From contig CBDDLT010000005.1 in the NCBI GenBank assembly GCA_965230755.1, positions 1-64,000 of the forward strand: a stretch of 64,000 bases of DNA, given 5' to 3'. The notes under the pieces were generated by a model. The model did no database searches and was not told where the DNA came from. It worked only from the letters and a program-made list of their open reading frames with translations. This DNA comes from DATFJT01 sp965230755 (GTDB lineage Bacteria; Bacteroidota; Bacteroidia; Chitinophagales; Saprospiraceae). Of the stretch, positions 33,806-43,182 are shown one piece after another (position 1 is the stretch's first letter; each line of letters begins with the position of its first letter). The position numbers were made by a program, and so were the translations under genes.

Positions 33806-36800
33806 ATGAAGAATATCTACTACCCCATTATCTTATTATTATCCTTTTTCGCTTTGATTGGGCATGCTCAAGTTCCTGGAAACGGGGCTACATGTTTTAC
33901 CGCCATGTGTCTGCATGAACAATTGGGCAACCCACAAAATAATCAATGGCGAACCAGTAATCCGCCACAACCTACTCCTCCTCTCTCTATAGGATGCGGG
34001 GATACGGAAACCAACAACAATTTATTTTATATTTTTTGTGCAGCAGATGCAGATGTTGGTATTGGTCTGGAATTTTCTAATTGCGGAAGTACCACTATGG
34101 GTCTCGTAGGAGGTTTGGAAATGGTGCTGTATGAAGTGGATCAGGCCGGATTCGATCCTATGAACCCTGACTGTAACTCCGTTCTTACGGAAATAGATTG
34201 TGTTTCTACCAATGGACTACCCGTTCCTATGAATCAAATCGGATTTCGTAATAATCTTACACCGGGTAATTACTATATGTTGATGGTAGATGGCTACATG
34301 TTTGATTATTGCGACTTTACCATACAAGCCCAGGGTGTTGCCGATCTATCGGACTTACCTAATGAACCAACCATTGCTCCTGGTTTACCAACCGAGATAT
34401 GTGTTGGTGAAACATTCGATTTTGAAATATCGGATCCTGAGGATTGCGTGAGCTATTCTTTTGGTGTAAGACCAGGTGGAGGAATTATGCTTGATGTGGT
34501 TCCTGGTGACATCGCAGGTTCAGGAACTGGTATGACTCCAGGTCTTTATGAGATATGTATAAACGCTGTAACTGCTTGTACTAGTGAAGAGTATTGTTAC
34601 GACATAGAAGTTTTACCAACTCCAAGAATAGATCCCATTGTAGAAACCATTGTAGTCTGTGATCCAATGGTTGACTTTTGTGACTATGAGAATTTCTTTA
34701 GCCCAGGCCTAAATCCGGACCCTTTTTCCATGGGATGGGATATCAGTTTTCACACATCATTTAACGATGCAGAAACTGGAGATAATCCCATAACATGTCC
34801 TTATGACATGAGCAATTCCGGTCTAGAGCTTCTTTACATTCGTACTCTAATTGCTGGACGTTGTTACTCTGTACAATCATTTCAAGTGCGCTATGCGCAG
34901 CCTAGATTCGCCGAAATTATGTTGGATGACTTCTGTGGTCCGGCGGAACTCGATATGAGTGTCCTTATTCAACTCTCAGATCTATTTAGTACTGGTTATT
35001 CCGATATTGGTTACTACCGAGATGAAGGAGATGCAGAAGTGGATGCAGGTGAGATAAATCCTCCGATTATTGATGAAAGTGGAACCTATTGGGTGCGTGT
35101 TGATTCCGATACTGATCCGACTTGTACAACCATCGCATCATTCGATGTCAATATCGTCGATGTTCCTGAAATTGATCTGACTAATCCGGATCCTATCTGT
35201 GCTCTGGACACTTTAAGGATAGATCTTAAGGATATTGAGTTGATCGAGTTAACGGGAGATTTCAATCTGGATGACTACGAGATACGATACTATGATATAG
35301 AACCCAATGAAGGTAACTTGAACAACAGATTGATCAATACGGTAGTTACAGAACCTGGAACTTATTGGGTTACTGTTCTGGTTCCGGTGAATTCCAGTAC
35401 TCGACAATTCTGTTTTTCCGAGCCTGTGCCCATTGTAATCGACACAGTTGGACCTCCGGTTATTACCATGGAAGGGTTTTCACCGAATTGCCCCGAAGAT
35501 GATGCTAGAATTATCTTCAATATCAGCCAATCGGGTCAATTTGAAATAGACTACAGTGTTTCGAATGGAGACGGCAACACCATCTTCACTACGAATACTC
35601 AAGAAATTGAACTTCTGACGGTCGATAACTTTACGGATACCATTTGGATTAAGATCAACTACTCCGCATCACTGGACGGCTCTCTTTGTCAACCGGTGAA
35701 TGGGGATTCGATCTTTATTGCTCCACCGATAAGTCCATTTGTCAGAATGTATGAAGACACAACAATCTGTCGAGGAGATACAGCCAGATTGTATTTCGAA
35801 TACAATGGTTCTGATGCACTCACGATCGAATATACCGATGGAACGAATTTCTTTACTGCAGAAAATATTGAAGACGGAGATTTTGTAGAGGTATCTCCGG
35901 ATGAATCTACGACCTATACCATCACTTTTGCCGACGGTACTTCGGGATGCCTAATTCAGGTACAAGGAGAAGTGACGGTAGATCTCTATGAAATTCCGGA
36001 ATACGAAATCGTCAATATCTCTTGTTTACCAACACAGGAATATGTTTTGGAAATCAACTTCAGCAATGGGGTTGATGGAACCTATACCATCGATGATATT
36101 GTGGTTGGCAACAGCTTCACTTCTAATCCGATTGCCAGTGGAGATAGCTATCAGTTCTTCTTATCCGATGTCAACGGTTGTGGGCCTGTTGAAATAAGCG
36201 GCACCTACGATTGTGATTGTGATAATTCTGCTGGGACAATGAGTGGCAACACCATCAATGTTTGCGTTGATGAAGTGGCCAATGGATTCCACAATTCAGA
36301 CGAAACGGTATTCCCTGGTGATGTATTTTATTTTATACTTCACACAGGCAATGGTACTACACTTGGTACCTTGATCGATTCTTCTGCCATGCCAAGTTTT
36401 AGTTTTGATCCTACGACTATGAATACGGGTCAGAGCTATTTTATCTCTGCTATTACTGGAAACAATGACGGTAGCGGAGGGGCATCACGGATGGATTCTT
36501 GTCTCCAGGTTTCAGTTGGTCAGGAAGTAATTTTCTATGCCTTACCTACAGCGACATTCGGTAATGATGATGCGGTTTGTTCCGGAGATGATGCCACATT
36601 AGATATTAGTTTAACCGGTAGTTATCCTATCGAAATTGACCTGGATACCAATGGTGTATTTTACCGTACCATTATTGTTTACGCAGGAGATACTACGCTT
36701 AACGTTTCTTTGACCAATGACATCGAATGGAGCATTACTCAGATCAGGGATGCACAGGGTTGTAGTGATGGAGTTCAAGATAACATGTGGACAAGGGTCT

Positions 36801-39745
36801 ACGCACCGGTGCTATACACCCTTGATTGGGAATGTAATGGCGATCAAACTCAATACCGTCTCAATATTACTTTCATCAGCGGTACTGCCCCTTTCCTTAT
36901 TAATTCTACCGACGTCGTTAATGGCAATTTTTATCAATCCAATTACGTCGATAGTGGAACTCCAATTACTCTGACCATTGAAGATGCCAATGGTTGTGAG
37001 ACTCAAATAAATGAAACCCGTGATTGTAATTGCACAACAGATCCTGGAACCATTAATAATGATAGTCCATCTCTGTGCTCTGGTGACGACTTCACTCCTA
37101 CGGTATCCACTCCGCCGACGCTAGATGCAAATGACGTCAGTGGTTATATACTATTCTCGGATCCGGCCGATCCACTTGGATCTATCCTCGGATTCTTTTC
37201 CGGCACTGTAACTTTCCTTCCGGGAATGAACTTTGGAACAACGTATTACATTGCTCCTATCGCCGGTGATGATGACGGTAATGGTGAAGTACTACTAACC
37301 GACGATTGTGCTCGAATTGGCAATGTTATTGAGATCATATGGAATGCTACTCCTGAGATCTCTGTTAACTTCCCAGCTGAACTATGCTTCGATGAGGATC
37401 TTCGAATAACACTCCAATTACTTACTGGGACTTCTCCCTACACGGTGGACTACACCAGTTCTTCTGGCAATGGCCAATGGAATATCCCAAGTTCGAACTT
37501 CGACCTAGTAATTCCTAACACTGATTTGGGAATTGGTCCTTTTGATTATACCATTACGAATGCGACCGATCAAGGTGGTTGTGTGCTGGACACGAGCATC
37601 GCCATCAATGGTGTTGTTTTGGACTCCATTCAAATCACCAATTTATTGGTTCAGTGTGAACCGGATAAACAAAACTATACGATCAGTTTTGATATCATAG
37701 GAGGTACTGGAACCTATTTCGTCAATACCACTCCTATTGCGGGGTCAAGCTATAACAGCGGTCTTATTCCTTCCACAATGGGGAATTGGAATATCAGCGT
37801 TGAAGATGATTCTTCTTGTCCTGGTATCAGTATTAGCGGTGAGATTGACTGCGATTGTCCTAATCCTGGACTGATGTCAACGGATACCCTTAAATCGTGT
37901 GGAGATCAAAGCATACAATTTACTAGTCTTCCAAATGACGGTGTTATAATATTCGCTCAGGATACTTTTGAGTACTTCTTACACGACAATTCTGGTACTG
38001 CACTAGGAAATATTCTAGATAGAAACATCAATGGAACCTTCAACTTCATACCAGGTCAAATGCAGTATGGGGTGGTTTATTATATCAGTAGAATAGTAGG
38101 TGACTTCAACGGGGTTGATGGAGTAGATCTCAGTGATCCATGTACCCAAAATATTGCGATCGGACAGCCGGTTGTGTGGTATGAAATTCCAACAGCATTG
38201 ATTGCCGGAGATCCTATTCAGTTCTTAGATTGTCAGGATACCATATTGAATCTGGATGGTTCAGGATCAATCCCATCTAGTGCGCAATTCCAATGGCGAT
38301 TAGAAAATGGAGCAAGCTCTAGCTCTAATCTCCAATCAACAGGTATTGTGGCCCGAGGGGCAGGTACCTATATTTTAGAAGTTTCGGTAGGAAATGGCTT
38401 CTGTGTTTCTGCTGATACTGTTGTGATCCAAAATGATGGAGACCTTCCTACGGCCAATATTCCTACTCCTCAGGATATCAATTGCCTGAGAAATAGAATT
38501 ACACTAACCAATAACGGTTCAAGTATAGGACCAAACTATACCAGTAACTGGATCTTAGCAGACGGAAGTCAGATCAATGGCGTCAATGAAATTGAAGTAA
38601 CTCAAGGTGGAACTTATACGCTCATTGTTACGGATATCACGAATAATTGTAGAGCAATGACACAGGTTGTTGTCCAAGAAAACTTTGATTTTCCAACTGT
38701 AGATGCAGGTGTAGGTGGACTATTGGCATGTGGTGTTGATTCTATCATACTGAACGGAACCGCTAATAGTCCTTCCGGATCATTTGATGCACAATGGTAT
38801 CTCAATGCCAGCTCAATACCTGGTGCTACCGGTTTATCTCTGGAAGCTCGACTTCCTGGTGTTTATTTGTTAGAAATAACTGATAGCAATAACGGCTGTA
38901 GGGCTACTGATTCGGTTTTGGTAAGGGTGGATTCAAGTGCAATCTATAATGCCCTTTACGATGCATTGAGTCCCGTATGTCCGGGAGATCGAAATGGTGA
39001 AATCATGGTGAACGAGGTTGAAGGGGGAACAGGTCCATATTTATTCTCCATTGACGGAGGAGGATTTTCTCCTAACCCTGAATTTATATTCTTGGCGGAA
39101 GGACCACATCTCCTTACAGTAAGAGATCAAAACGGATGTCAATGGTCGATTACCATAGTGTTGGATCCACCATCGAGCGTAGAAGTCACGATGGGCAATG
39201 ACACCATTATTGATCAAGGAGAAAGCTTAATACTACAGCCCCAAATCACTGATCCTAGTGGAGAAGGAATCATCGGGATTGATACCATTTACATCAGTTT
39301 TGTAGATGAGATTAGCTGTACCAACTGCTTCAATCCATATGTAGAAATAACTCCATTAGTGCCAGCTAATTATGAGGTTACCGTCGTTACTGAAAGCGGC
39401 TGTATCGTCACAGATACGAGATTTGTAGGGATTAGAACGGAAAGGCCTCCATTCTTTGTTCCATCGGCCTTCTCGCCGAATAGAGACGGACGAAATGATT
39501 GGGTCAGTATTTCATTTGCAGATCCTGACTTTATCCAGGAAGTCAATAATTTCATGATTTATGACCGTTGGGGTAACTTGGTATTTTCCGCGGAAACTAT
39601 CTTGCCGAAAGAGCGGGTACAATTATGGGATGGTTACTTCAATGGAGAGACCATGAATCCCCAAGTCTTTGTATGGACATTTACTGTTTTGTACAAGGAT
39701 GGAATCGAAGAATTCTATAAAGGAGATATTACATTAATGAGATAG
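33806..39745 (+). CDS. Very large T9SS type B secreted protein (adhesin-like)
   Basis: 1979 residues. Signal peptide (ending GHAQ), an N-terminal domain with paired Cys, then many beta-sandwich modules. Three long modules begin with a Cys-rich hinge, CDCDNSAGT (near residue 803), CNCTTDPGT (1074) and CDCPNPGLM (1349), giving a repeat period of about 270 residues. PKD/SprB-like segments follow (VGNGFCVSADTVVI, GGTYTLIVTD, NGCQWSI). The end, PSAFSPNRDGRNDW ... MIYDRWGNLVF ... LWDGYFNGE, is the gliding-motility-associated (T9SS type B) C-terminal domain. It is probably a cell-surface adhesin or matrix protein. Codons are intact throughout. Confidence 0.9.
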   Translation: MKNIYYPIILLLSFFALIGHAQVPGNGATCFTAMCLHEQLGNPQNNQWRTSNPPQPTPPLSIGCGDTETNNNLFYIFCAADADVGIGLEFSNCGSTTMGLVGGLEMVLYEVDQAGFDPMNPDCNSVLTEIDCVSTNGLPVPMNQIGFRNNLTPGNYYMLMVDGYMFDYCDFTIQAQGVADLSDLPNEPTIAPGLPTEICVGETFDFEISDPEDCVSYSFGVRPGGGIMLDVVPGDIAGSGTGMTPGLYEICINAVTACTSEEYCYDIEVLPTPRIDPIVETIVVCDPMVDFCDYENFFSPGLNPDPFSMGWDISFHTSFNDAETGDNPITCPYDMSNSGLELLYIRTLIAGRCYSVQSFQVRYAQPRFAEIMLDDFCGPAELDMSVLIQLSDLFSTGYSDIGYYRDEGDAEVDAGEINPPIIDESGTYWVRVDSDTDPTCTTIASFDVNIVDVPEIDLTNPDPICALDTLRIDLKDIELIELTGDFNLDDYEIRYYDIEPNEGNLNNRLINTVVTEPGTYWVTVLVPVNSSTRQFCFSEPVPIVIDTVGPPVITMEGFSPNCPEDDARIIFNISQSGQFEIDYSVSNGDGNTIFTTNTQEIELLTVDNFTDTIWIKINYSASLDGSLCQPVNGDSIFIAPPISPFVRMYEDTTICRGDTARLYFEYNGSDALTIEYTDGTNFFTAENIEDGDFVEVSPDESTTYTITFADGTSGCLIQVQGEVTVDLYEIPEYEIVNISCLPTQEYVLEINFSNGVDGTYTIDDIVVGNSFTSNPIASGDSYQFFLSDVNGCGPVEISGTYDCDCDNSAGTMSGNTINVCVDEVANGFHNSDETVFPGDVFYFILHTGNGTTLGTLIDSSAMPSFSFDPTTMNTGQSYFISAITGNNDGSGGASRMDSCLQVSVGQEVIFYALPTATFGNDDAVCSGDDATLDISLTGSYPIEIDLDTNGVFYRTIIVYAGDTTLNVSLTNDIEWSITQIRDAQGCSDGVQDNMWTRVYAPVLYTLDWECNGDQTQYRLNITFISGTAPFLINSTDVVNGNFYQSNYVDSGTPITLTIEDANGCETQINETRDCNCTTDPGTINNDSPSLCSGDDFTPTVSTPPTLDANDVSGYILFSDPADPLGSILGFFSGTVTFLPGMNFGTTYYIAPIAGDDDGNGEVLLTDDCARIGNVIEIIWNATPEISVNFPAELCFDEDLRITLQLLTGTSPYTVDYTSSSGNGQWNIPSSNFDLVIPNTDLGIGPFDYTITNATDQGGCVLDTSIAINGVVLDSIQITNLLVQCEPDKQNYTISFDIIGGTGTYFVNTTPIAGSSYNSGLIPSTMGNWNISVEDDSSCPGISISGEIDCDCPNPGLMSTDTLKSCGDQSIQFTSLPNDGVIIFAQDTFEYFLHDNSGTALGNILDRNINGTFNFIPGQMQYGVVYYISRIVGDFNGVDGVDLSDPCTQNIAIGQPVVWYEIPTALIAGDPIQFLDCQDTILNLDGSGSIPSSAQFQWRLENGASSSSNLQSTGIVARGAGTYILEVSVGNGFCVSADTVVIQNDGDLPTANIPTPQDINCLRNRITLTNNGSSIGPNYTSNWILADGSQINGVNEIEVTQGGTYTLIVTDITNNCRAMTQVVVQENFDFPTVDAGVGGLLACGVDSIILNGTANSPSGSFDAQWYLNASSIPGATGLSLEARLPGVYLLEITDSNNGCRATDSVLVRVDSSAIYNALYDALSPVCPGDRNGEIMVNEVEGGTGPYLFSIDGGGFSPNPEFIFLAEGPHLLTVRDQNGCQWSITIVLDPPSSVEVTMGNDTIIDQGESLILQPQITDPSGEGIIGIDTIYISFVDEISCTNCFNPYVEITPLVPANYEVTVVTESGCIVTDTRFVGIRTERPPFFVPSAFSPNRDGRNDWVSISFADPDFIQEVNNFMIYDRWGNLVFSAETILPKERVQLWDGYFNGETMNPQVFVWTFTVLYKDGIEEFYKGDITLMR

Positions 39746-39752
39746 AAATAAA

Positions 39753-39810
39753 TTGAGAATGAATAATTAATAATTCAATGGTTTTGCAATTATTAATTAT
39801 TCATTTTCAA
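39753..39810. terminator. Long inverted repeat, bidirectional terminator
   Basis: Stem of 23 bases (TTGAGAATGAATAATTAATAATT with its complement, one G-T pair) around a 12-base loop, between the convergent adhesin and sugar transferase genes. It is A/T-only except near the base of the stem. Similar AATTAATTATTCATT hairpins recur in Bacteroidota intergenic DNA. Confidence 0.65.
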
Positions 39811-39818
39811 TTATCAAA

Positions 39819-41240
39819 TTATTTCCCTTTCCCTTGAATTAATACAAGAAGAGTATAAAACATAATTTTAAAATCTAGGGCCAAAGACATATTCTCAATA
39901 TATAAGATATCGAATTTTAGTCTTTGTATCATTTCTTTTACGTTGGAAGCATAGCCAAATTTCACCTGTCCCCATGAAGTAATTCCAGGCTTTACCTTAT
40001 GTAAATGTCTATAATGAGGAGCTTCCTCCATGATAAGATCAATATAATGTTGTCTTTCCGGACGTGGTCCAACAATCGACATATCTCCGCTCAATACATT
40101 CCAAAACTGAGGCAATTCATCTAGTCTCCACTTTCTCATTACTTTTCCCCAGGTCGTTACGCGATCATCTTTCTCGTGGCTCAGGCGAGGTCCATGTTTC
40201 TCAGCATCGACCACCATCGACCGAAATTTTATGATATTGAAAGGTTTTCCCTTGTATCCAATTCTCTCTTGTAGATAAAATATGGGGCCTGTGCTGGAGA
40301 GCTTTACTCTGAAGATAATATATAAATAAAGTGGCGAAAGAATAATTAAGACTACCGCAGAAATGCATATATCAATGATTCTCTTGATAACCAGTTGCCA
40401 TTTGGGCATTAGCTCTTGCTGAATTTCAATCAAGATCGCTCCAAATACATGATTCATTTTGACATTGCCCAAAAGGATATCATACATATCGGGGATGATC
40501 TTTATCAAAAGCCGAGAGCCAAAATCAAAAAGAATATTGATGATTTTCTTCAACTTATCGTGGTCCGAACTCTCTATTGCGATAATTACTTCCTCTACAT
40601 TATTAGTTTCTATGACCTCCGCAATATTATCTATCTTTCCCAGCTCCGGAATATAAGACCGCAATTCATTGGTCGAATTGCCATTCGAATCAATAAATCC
40701 AATAAAATCGTAACCTAAGTTTTTGCTTTGAGATTGAATCTCCTTGTAGAGATCTACAGCGTTCTGATTTCCTCCTATGATCAAGGTCTTGAAACTAATA
40801 TGACCCGCCTTCAACCTTCTTGAAGCAAGTGTCAATATGGTCATTCTGGAAATAATGGTCAATCCAAAATGCAGAATAAAAAGTCTACAAAATGACTGGT
40901 AGTAGGAAGTATAATCATTGACAAAATCGTCCAAAATTAGCATGAAAAACAGGACCAATACTCCTAGAAAACTGATCAAAATTGTACGGCCCAAGGTACT
41001 CATACGAGACAGCCTATAGATATCCTTGTACCGATCAAATATGGAGTACAAAATCAACCATCCCAGCGGAATCGTTAAAACTCCGATCATAAAATTGCCT
41101 TCCTGAACAACTTCCCGCCAATCAAAGTCTCCCAGCTCTTGTGATTTTCTATAAAAATAGAAAAGAGTCCACGCGATAAAGGCCATCAACCAATCGCAAA
41201 TCTTATATAATAATGTATGGAATTGCCTTTGACTCAACAT
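39819..41240 (-). CDS. Undecaprenyl-phosphate sugar phosphotransferase (exopolysaccharide initiation)
   Basis: 473 residues. Four to five N-terminal membrane helices, then a nucleotide-binding-like middle domain (TLIIGGNQNAVDLYKEI) with EVIIAIE, and the bacterial sugar transferase domain: a further helix (IDICISAVVLIILSPLYLYI), FYLQERIGYKGKPFNIIKFRSM, RKWRLDELPQFWNVLSGDMSIVGPRPERQHYI and KPGITSWGQVKFGY. This is the WbaP/WcaJ-type polyprenyl glycosylphosphotransferase family, which attaches the first sugar phosphate to undecaprenyl phosphate on the inner face of the inner membrane. The sugar (glucose or galactose) cannot be told. No other capsule genes lie beside it. Confidence 0.92.
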   Translation of the reverse strand: MLSQRQFHTLLYKICDWLMAFIAWTLFYFYRKSQELGDFDWREVVQEGNFMIGVLTIPLGWLILYSIFDRYKDIYRLSRMSTLGRTILISFLGVLVLFFMLILDDFVNDYTSYYQSFCRLFILHFGLTIISRMTILTLASRRLKAGHISFKTLIIGGNQNAVDLYKEIQSQSKNLGYDFIGFIDSNGNSTNELRSYIPELGKIDNIAEVIETNNVEEVIIAIESSDHDKLKKIINILFDFGSRLLIKIIPDMYDILLGNVKMNHVFGAILIEIQQELMPKWQLVIKRIIDICISAVVLIILSPLYLYIIFRVKLSSTGPIFYLQERIGYKGKPFNIIKFRSMVVDAEKHGPRLSHEKDDRVTTWGKVMRKWRLDELPQFWNVLSGDMSIVGPRPERQHYIDLIMEEAPHYRHLHKVKPGITSWGQVKFGYASNVKEMIQRLKFDILYIENMSLALDFKIMFYTLLVLIQGKGK

Positions 41241-41250
41241 TCAGTTCGGA

Positions 41251-42126
41251 TCAATTTTGATTTTCGTAGGTAAACTTAATGTTGTCAAAATAAACAAAAC
41301 CCTCTTCCATATCTACTGGTAGGATGGCACGGATTAATATCCGGACTCTATCTGCGTCAAGTCCATTGATTACCGTTGTATAATTGATGTATACTTTATT
41401 CCACTCTTCTGAAGGGTTTAAACCGAACAAGTCAGGCACGTCAACCGAATCACCATTATCCTCATAGTACCTTAATCCAAATTCCACCGGAACATCATTT
41501 TTGTAGTGAACTTCGAGTATTTTCTGGCCTGAACCAACGTTAATATTTTCAATATCCGTTTTAGTGGTCATATATATGAATTCGTGACCTTCATATAATC
41601 TAATCCTCGCACTTTTCCCGCTATAAGCACCACTACTAGTTACTGCAATCCTGGTGAATGAATCACCATCTAAATCTTCATTAAAATCATGTCGGTCATC
41701 GTCAAAATCATTGATCAATCCAAAACCTGCATCCTCATCATACTGATAAACCGGATATATAGTATCAATCTCTCCTCGTACCAGATTTACAGGCACTCGA
41801 TAGGGTGTCATGATTTCATTGATATCGTATAAAGCGCTGATACCATTATTAACTATTCCCGGCTGAACTATACAGTCAACATCTCCTTCATAGTTTAAAG
41901 GAATCAATCTGGGATGCTCATAGGCCCCCACAAAATCTCCAAAAGAAGCCCCTTCGAGACTAACCCAAGAATAAGGGATCGATTGTACATCCGTACCTTC
42001 ATTCGGTCGAGCTTCAAAAGCTACTGAATCAATATATATGTAAGAAGGTATTTGCTCTTTGTCGTCAAGTGCGCTACAAGAACACAATAAAAGGACAGAA
42101 ATGAATAAAACTAAATAATTTGACAA
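41251..42126 (-). CDS. Hypothetical lipoprotein
   Basis: 291 residues with a lipoprotein signal (VLLLCSC, cleavage before Cys) and a soluble beta-rich body. PSYIYIDSVAFEA, VEFGLRYYEDNG, WNKVYINYTTVINGL and GFVYFDNIKFTYENQN resemble carbohydrate-binding or galactose-binding-like (jelly-roll) domains, but the match is not specific. It ends 11 bases before the sugar transferase gene on the same strand, so the two may form an operon and the protein may act in exopolysaccharide or surface-carbohydrate handling. That link is inference. Confidence 0.65.
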   Translation of the reverse strand: MSNYLVLFISVLLLCSCSALDDKEQIPSYIYIDSVAFEARPNEGTDVQSIPYSWVSLEGASFGDFVGAYEHPRLIPLNYEGDVDCIVQPGIVNNGISALYDINEIMTPYRVPVNLVRGEIDTIYPVYQYDEDAGFGLINDFDDDRHDFNEDLDGDSFTRIAVTSSGAYSGKSARIRLYEGHEFIYMTTKTDIENINVGSGQKILEVHYKNDVPVEFGLRYYEDNGDSVDVPDLFGLNPSEEWNKVYINYTTVINGLDADRVRILIRAILPVDMEEGFVYFDNIKFTYENQN

Positions 42127-42163
42127 TGGCTTAGTGTTGATTAGTACAAAATAAAATTATCAA

Positions 42164-43169
42164 TTACAGCTTGACATATTTAGTGGCACTTCGCTCCATT
42201 TCTTCGGAAATCATTTGCGCTAATTGTAACGCTTTCAGTCCGTCTTCCATTGTAACGATAGTTTTTTCATTTTCTTGTATAGAATGAGCAAGACTTTCTA
42301 ATTCCATCTTTATAGCATTGACCGGAGCAATTTCCGGTGTGTTCACTTTGATATATTTGTCTTCATCCGGTAATTCTAAATGAAACATCGTCTCCTTTTC
42401 TTCGGCACTCAATTCCGAAGCGTTTTTAAGCTGTATTATCTCACTGTTTTTTATCTAAAAAATCCATCGAAATATACGCATCTTCCTGAAATAGACGCAG
42501 TTTCCTCATATTCTTTAAGGAGATTCTGCTAGCAGTTAAATTGGCCACGCAACCATTTTTAAACAATATTCTGGCATTGCAAATATCTGCTTGTTTACTT
42601 ACCACACATACGCCATTGGCATCAACCCTTTCCACTTCCGAATCCACCAAACTCAAGATCATATCCAGATCGTGAATCATGAGATCATAAACTACAGATA
42701 CATCCGTTCCTCTGGGATTAAAGAAAGCCAATCTGTGTCCTTCAATAAAGGCCGGTTTAAATTGCATTTCTTGCAGCGCCAAAAAAGCAGGATTAAACCG
42801 CTCTACATGCCCAACTTGCGCTTTACAATTATTTTCCCGACATAGTTTGAGCAGTTCTTTTGCCTCTTCTACAGTTTGTGTAAGTGGCTTTTCGACAAAA
42901 ATATGTTTTTGACTTTTTAATGCTTTGGCTGCCAGATCAAAATGATAGACGGTAGGCACAACTATATCTGCAATATCACAAGCGTCGATAAGCTCCTGCT
43001 CACTAGAAAATGCTTCGTATTCATACTTTGCCTTGGCCAACTCATGAGCCTCAGGATTAGGATCATATGCTCCCACGAGCTCTAACATATCCGATTCCAG
43101 AATACATTTCAAATGTATTCTTCCCAGATGTCCAAGACCAAATAAACCAATTTTGATTTTCTCTTGCAT
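42164..43169 (-). CDS. Gfo/Idh/MocA-family NAD(P)-dependent oxidoreductase (frame broken)
   Basis: One gene of about 335 codons from ATG 43169. N-terminal Rossmann motif IGLFGLGHLGRIHLK, then DIADIVVPTVYHFDLAAKAL, HIFVEKPLTQTVEEA (the family EKP motif), GHVERFNPAFLAL and VYDLMIHDLDMILSL (catalytic HD region). The frame ends early at ...DFLDKKQ near 42443; removing one A from the A6 run (42453-42458) restores the frame into SAEEKETMFHLELPDED and the C-terminus to 42164. Sugar or cyclitol dehydrogenase is the general role. It follows alaS after 13 bases and precedes the lipoprotein. Confidence 0.75.
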
Positions 43170-43182
43170 AATCTCTTCGTCT

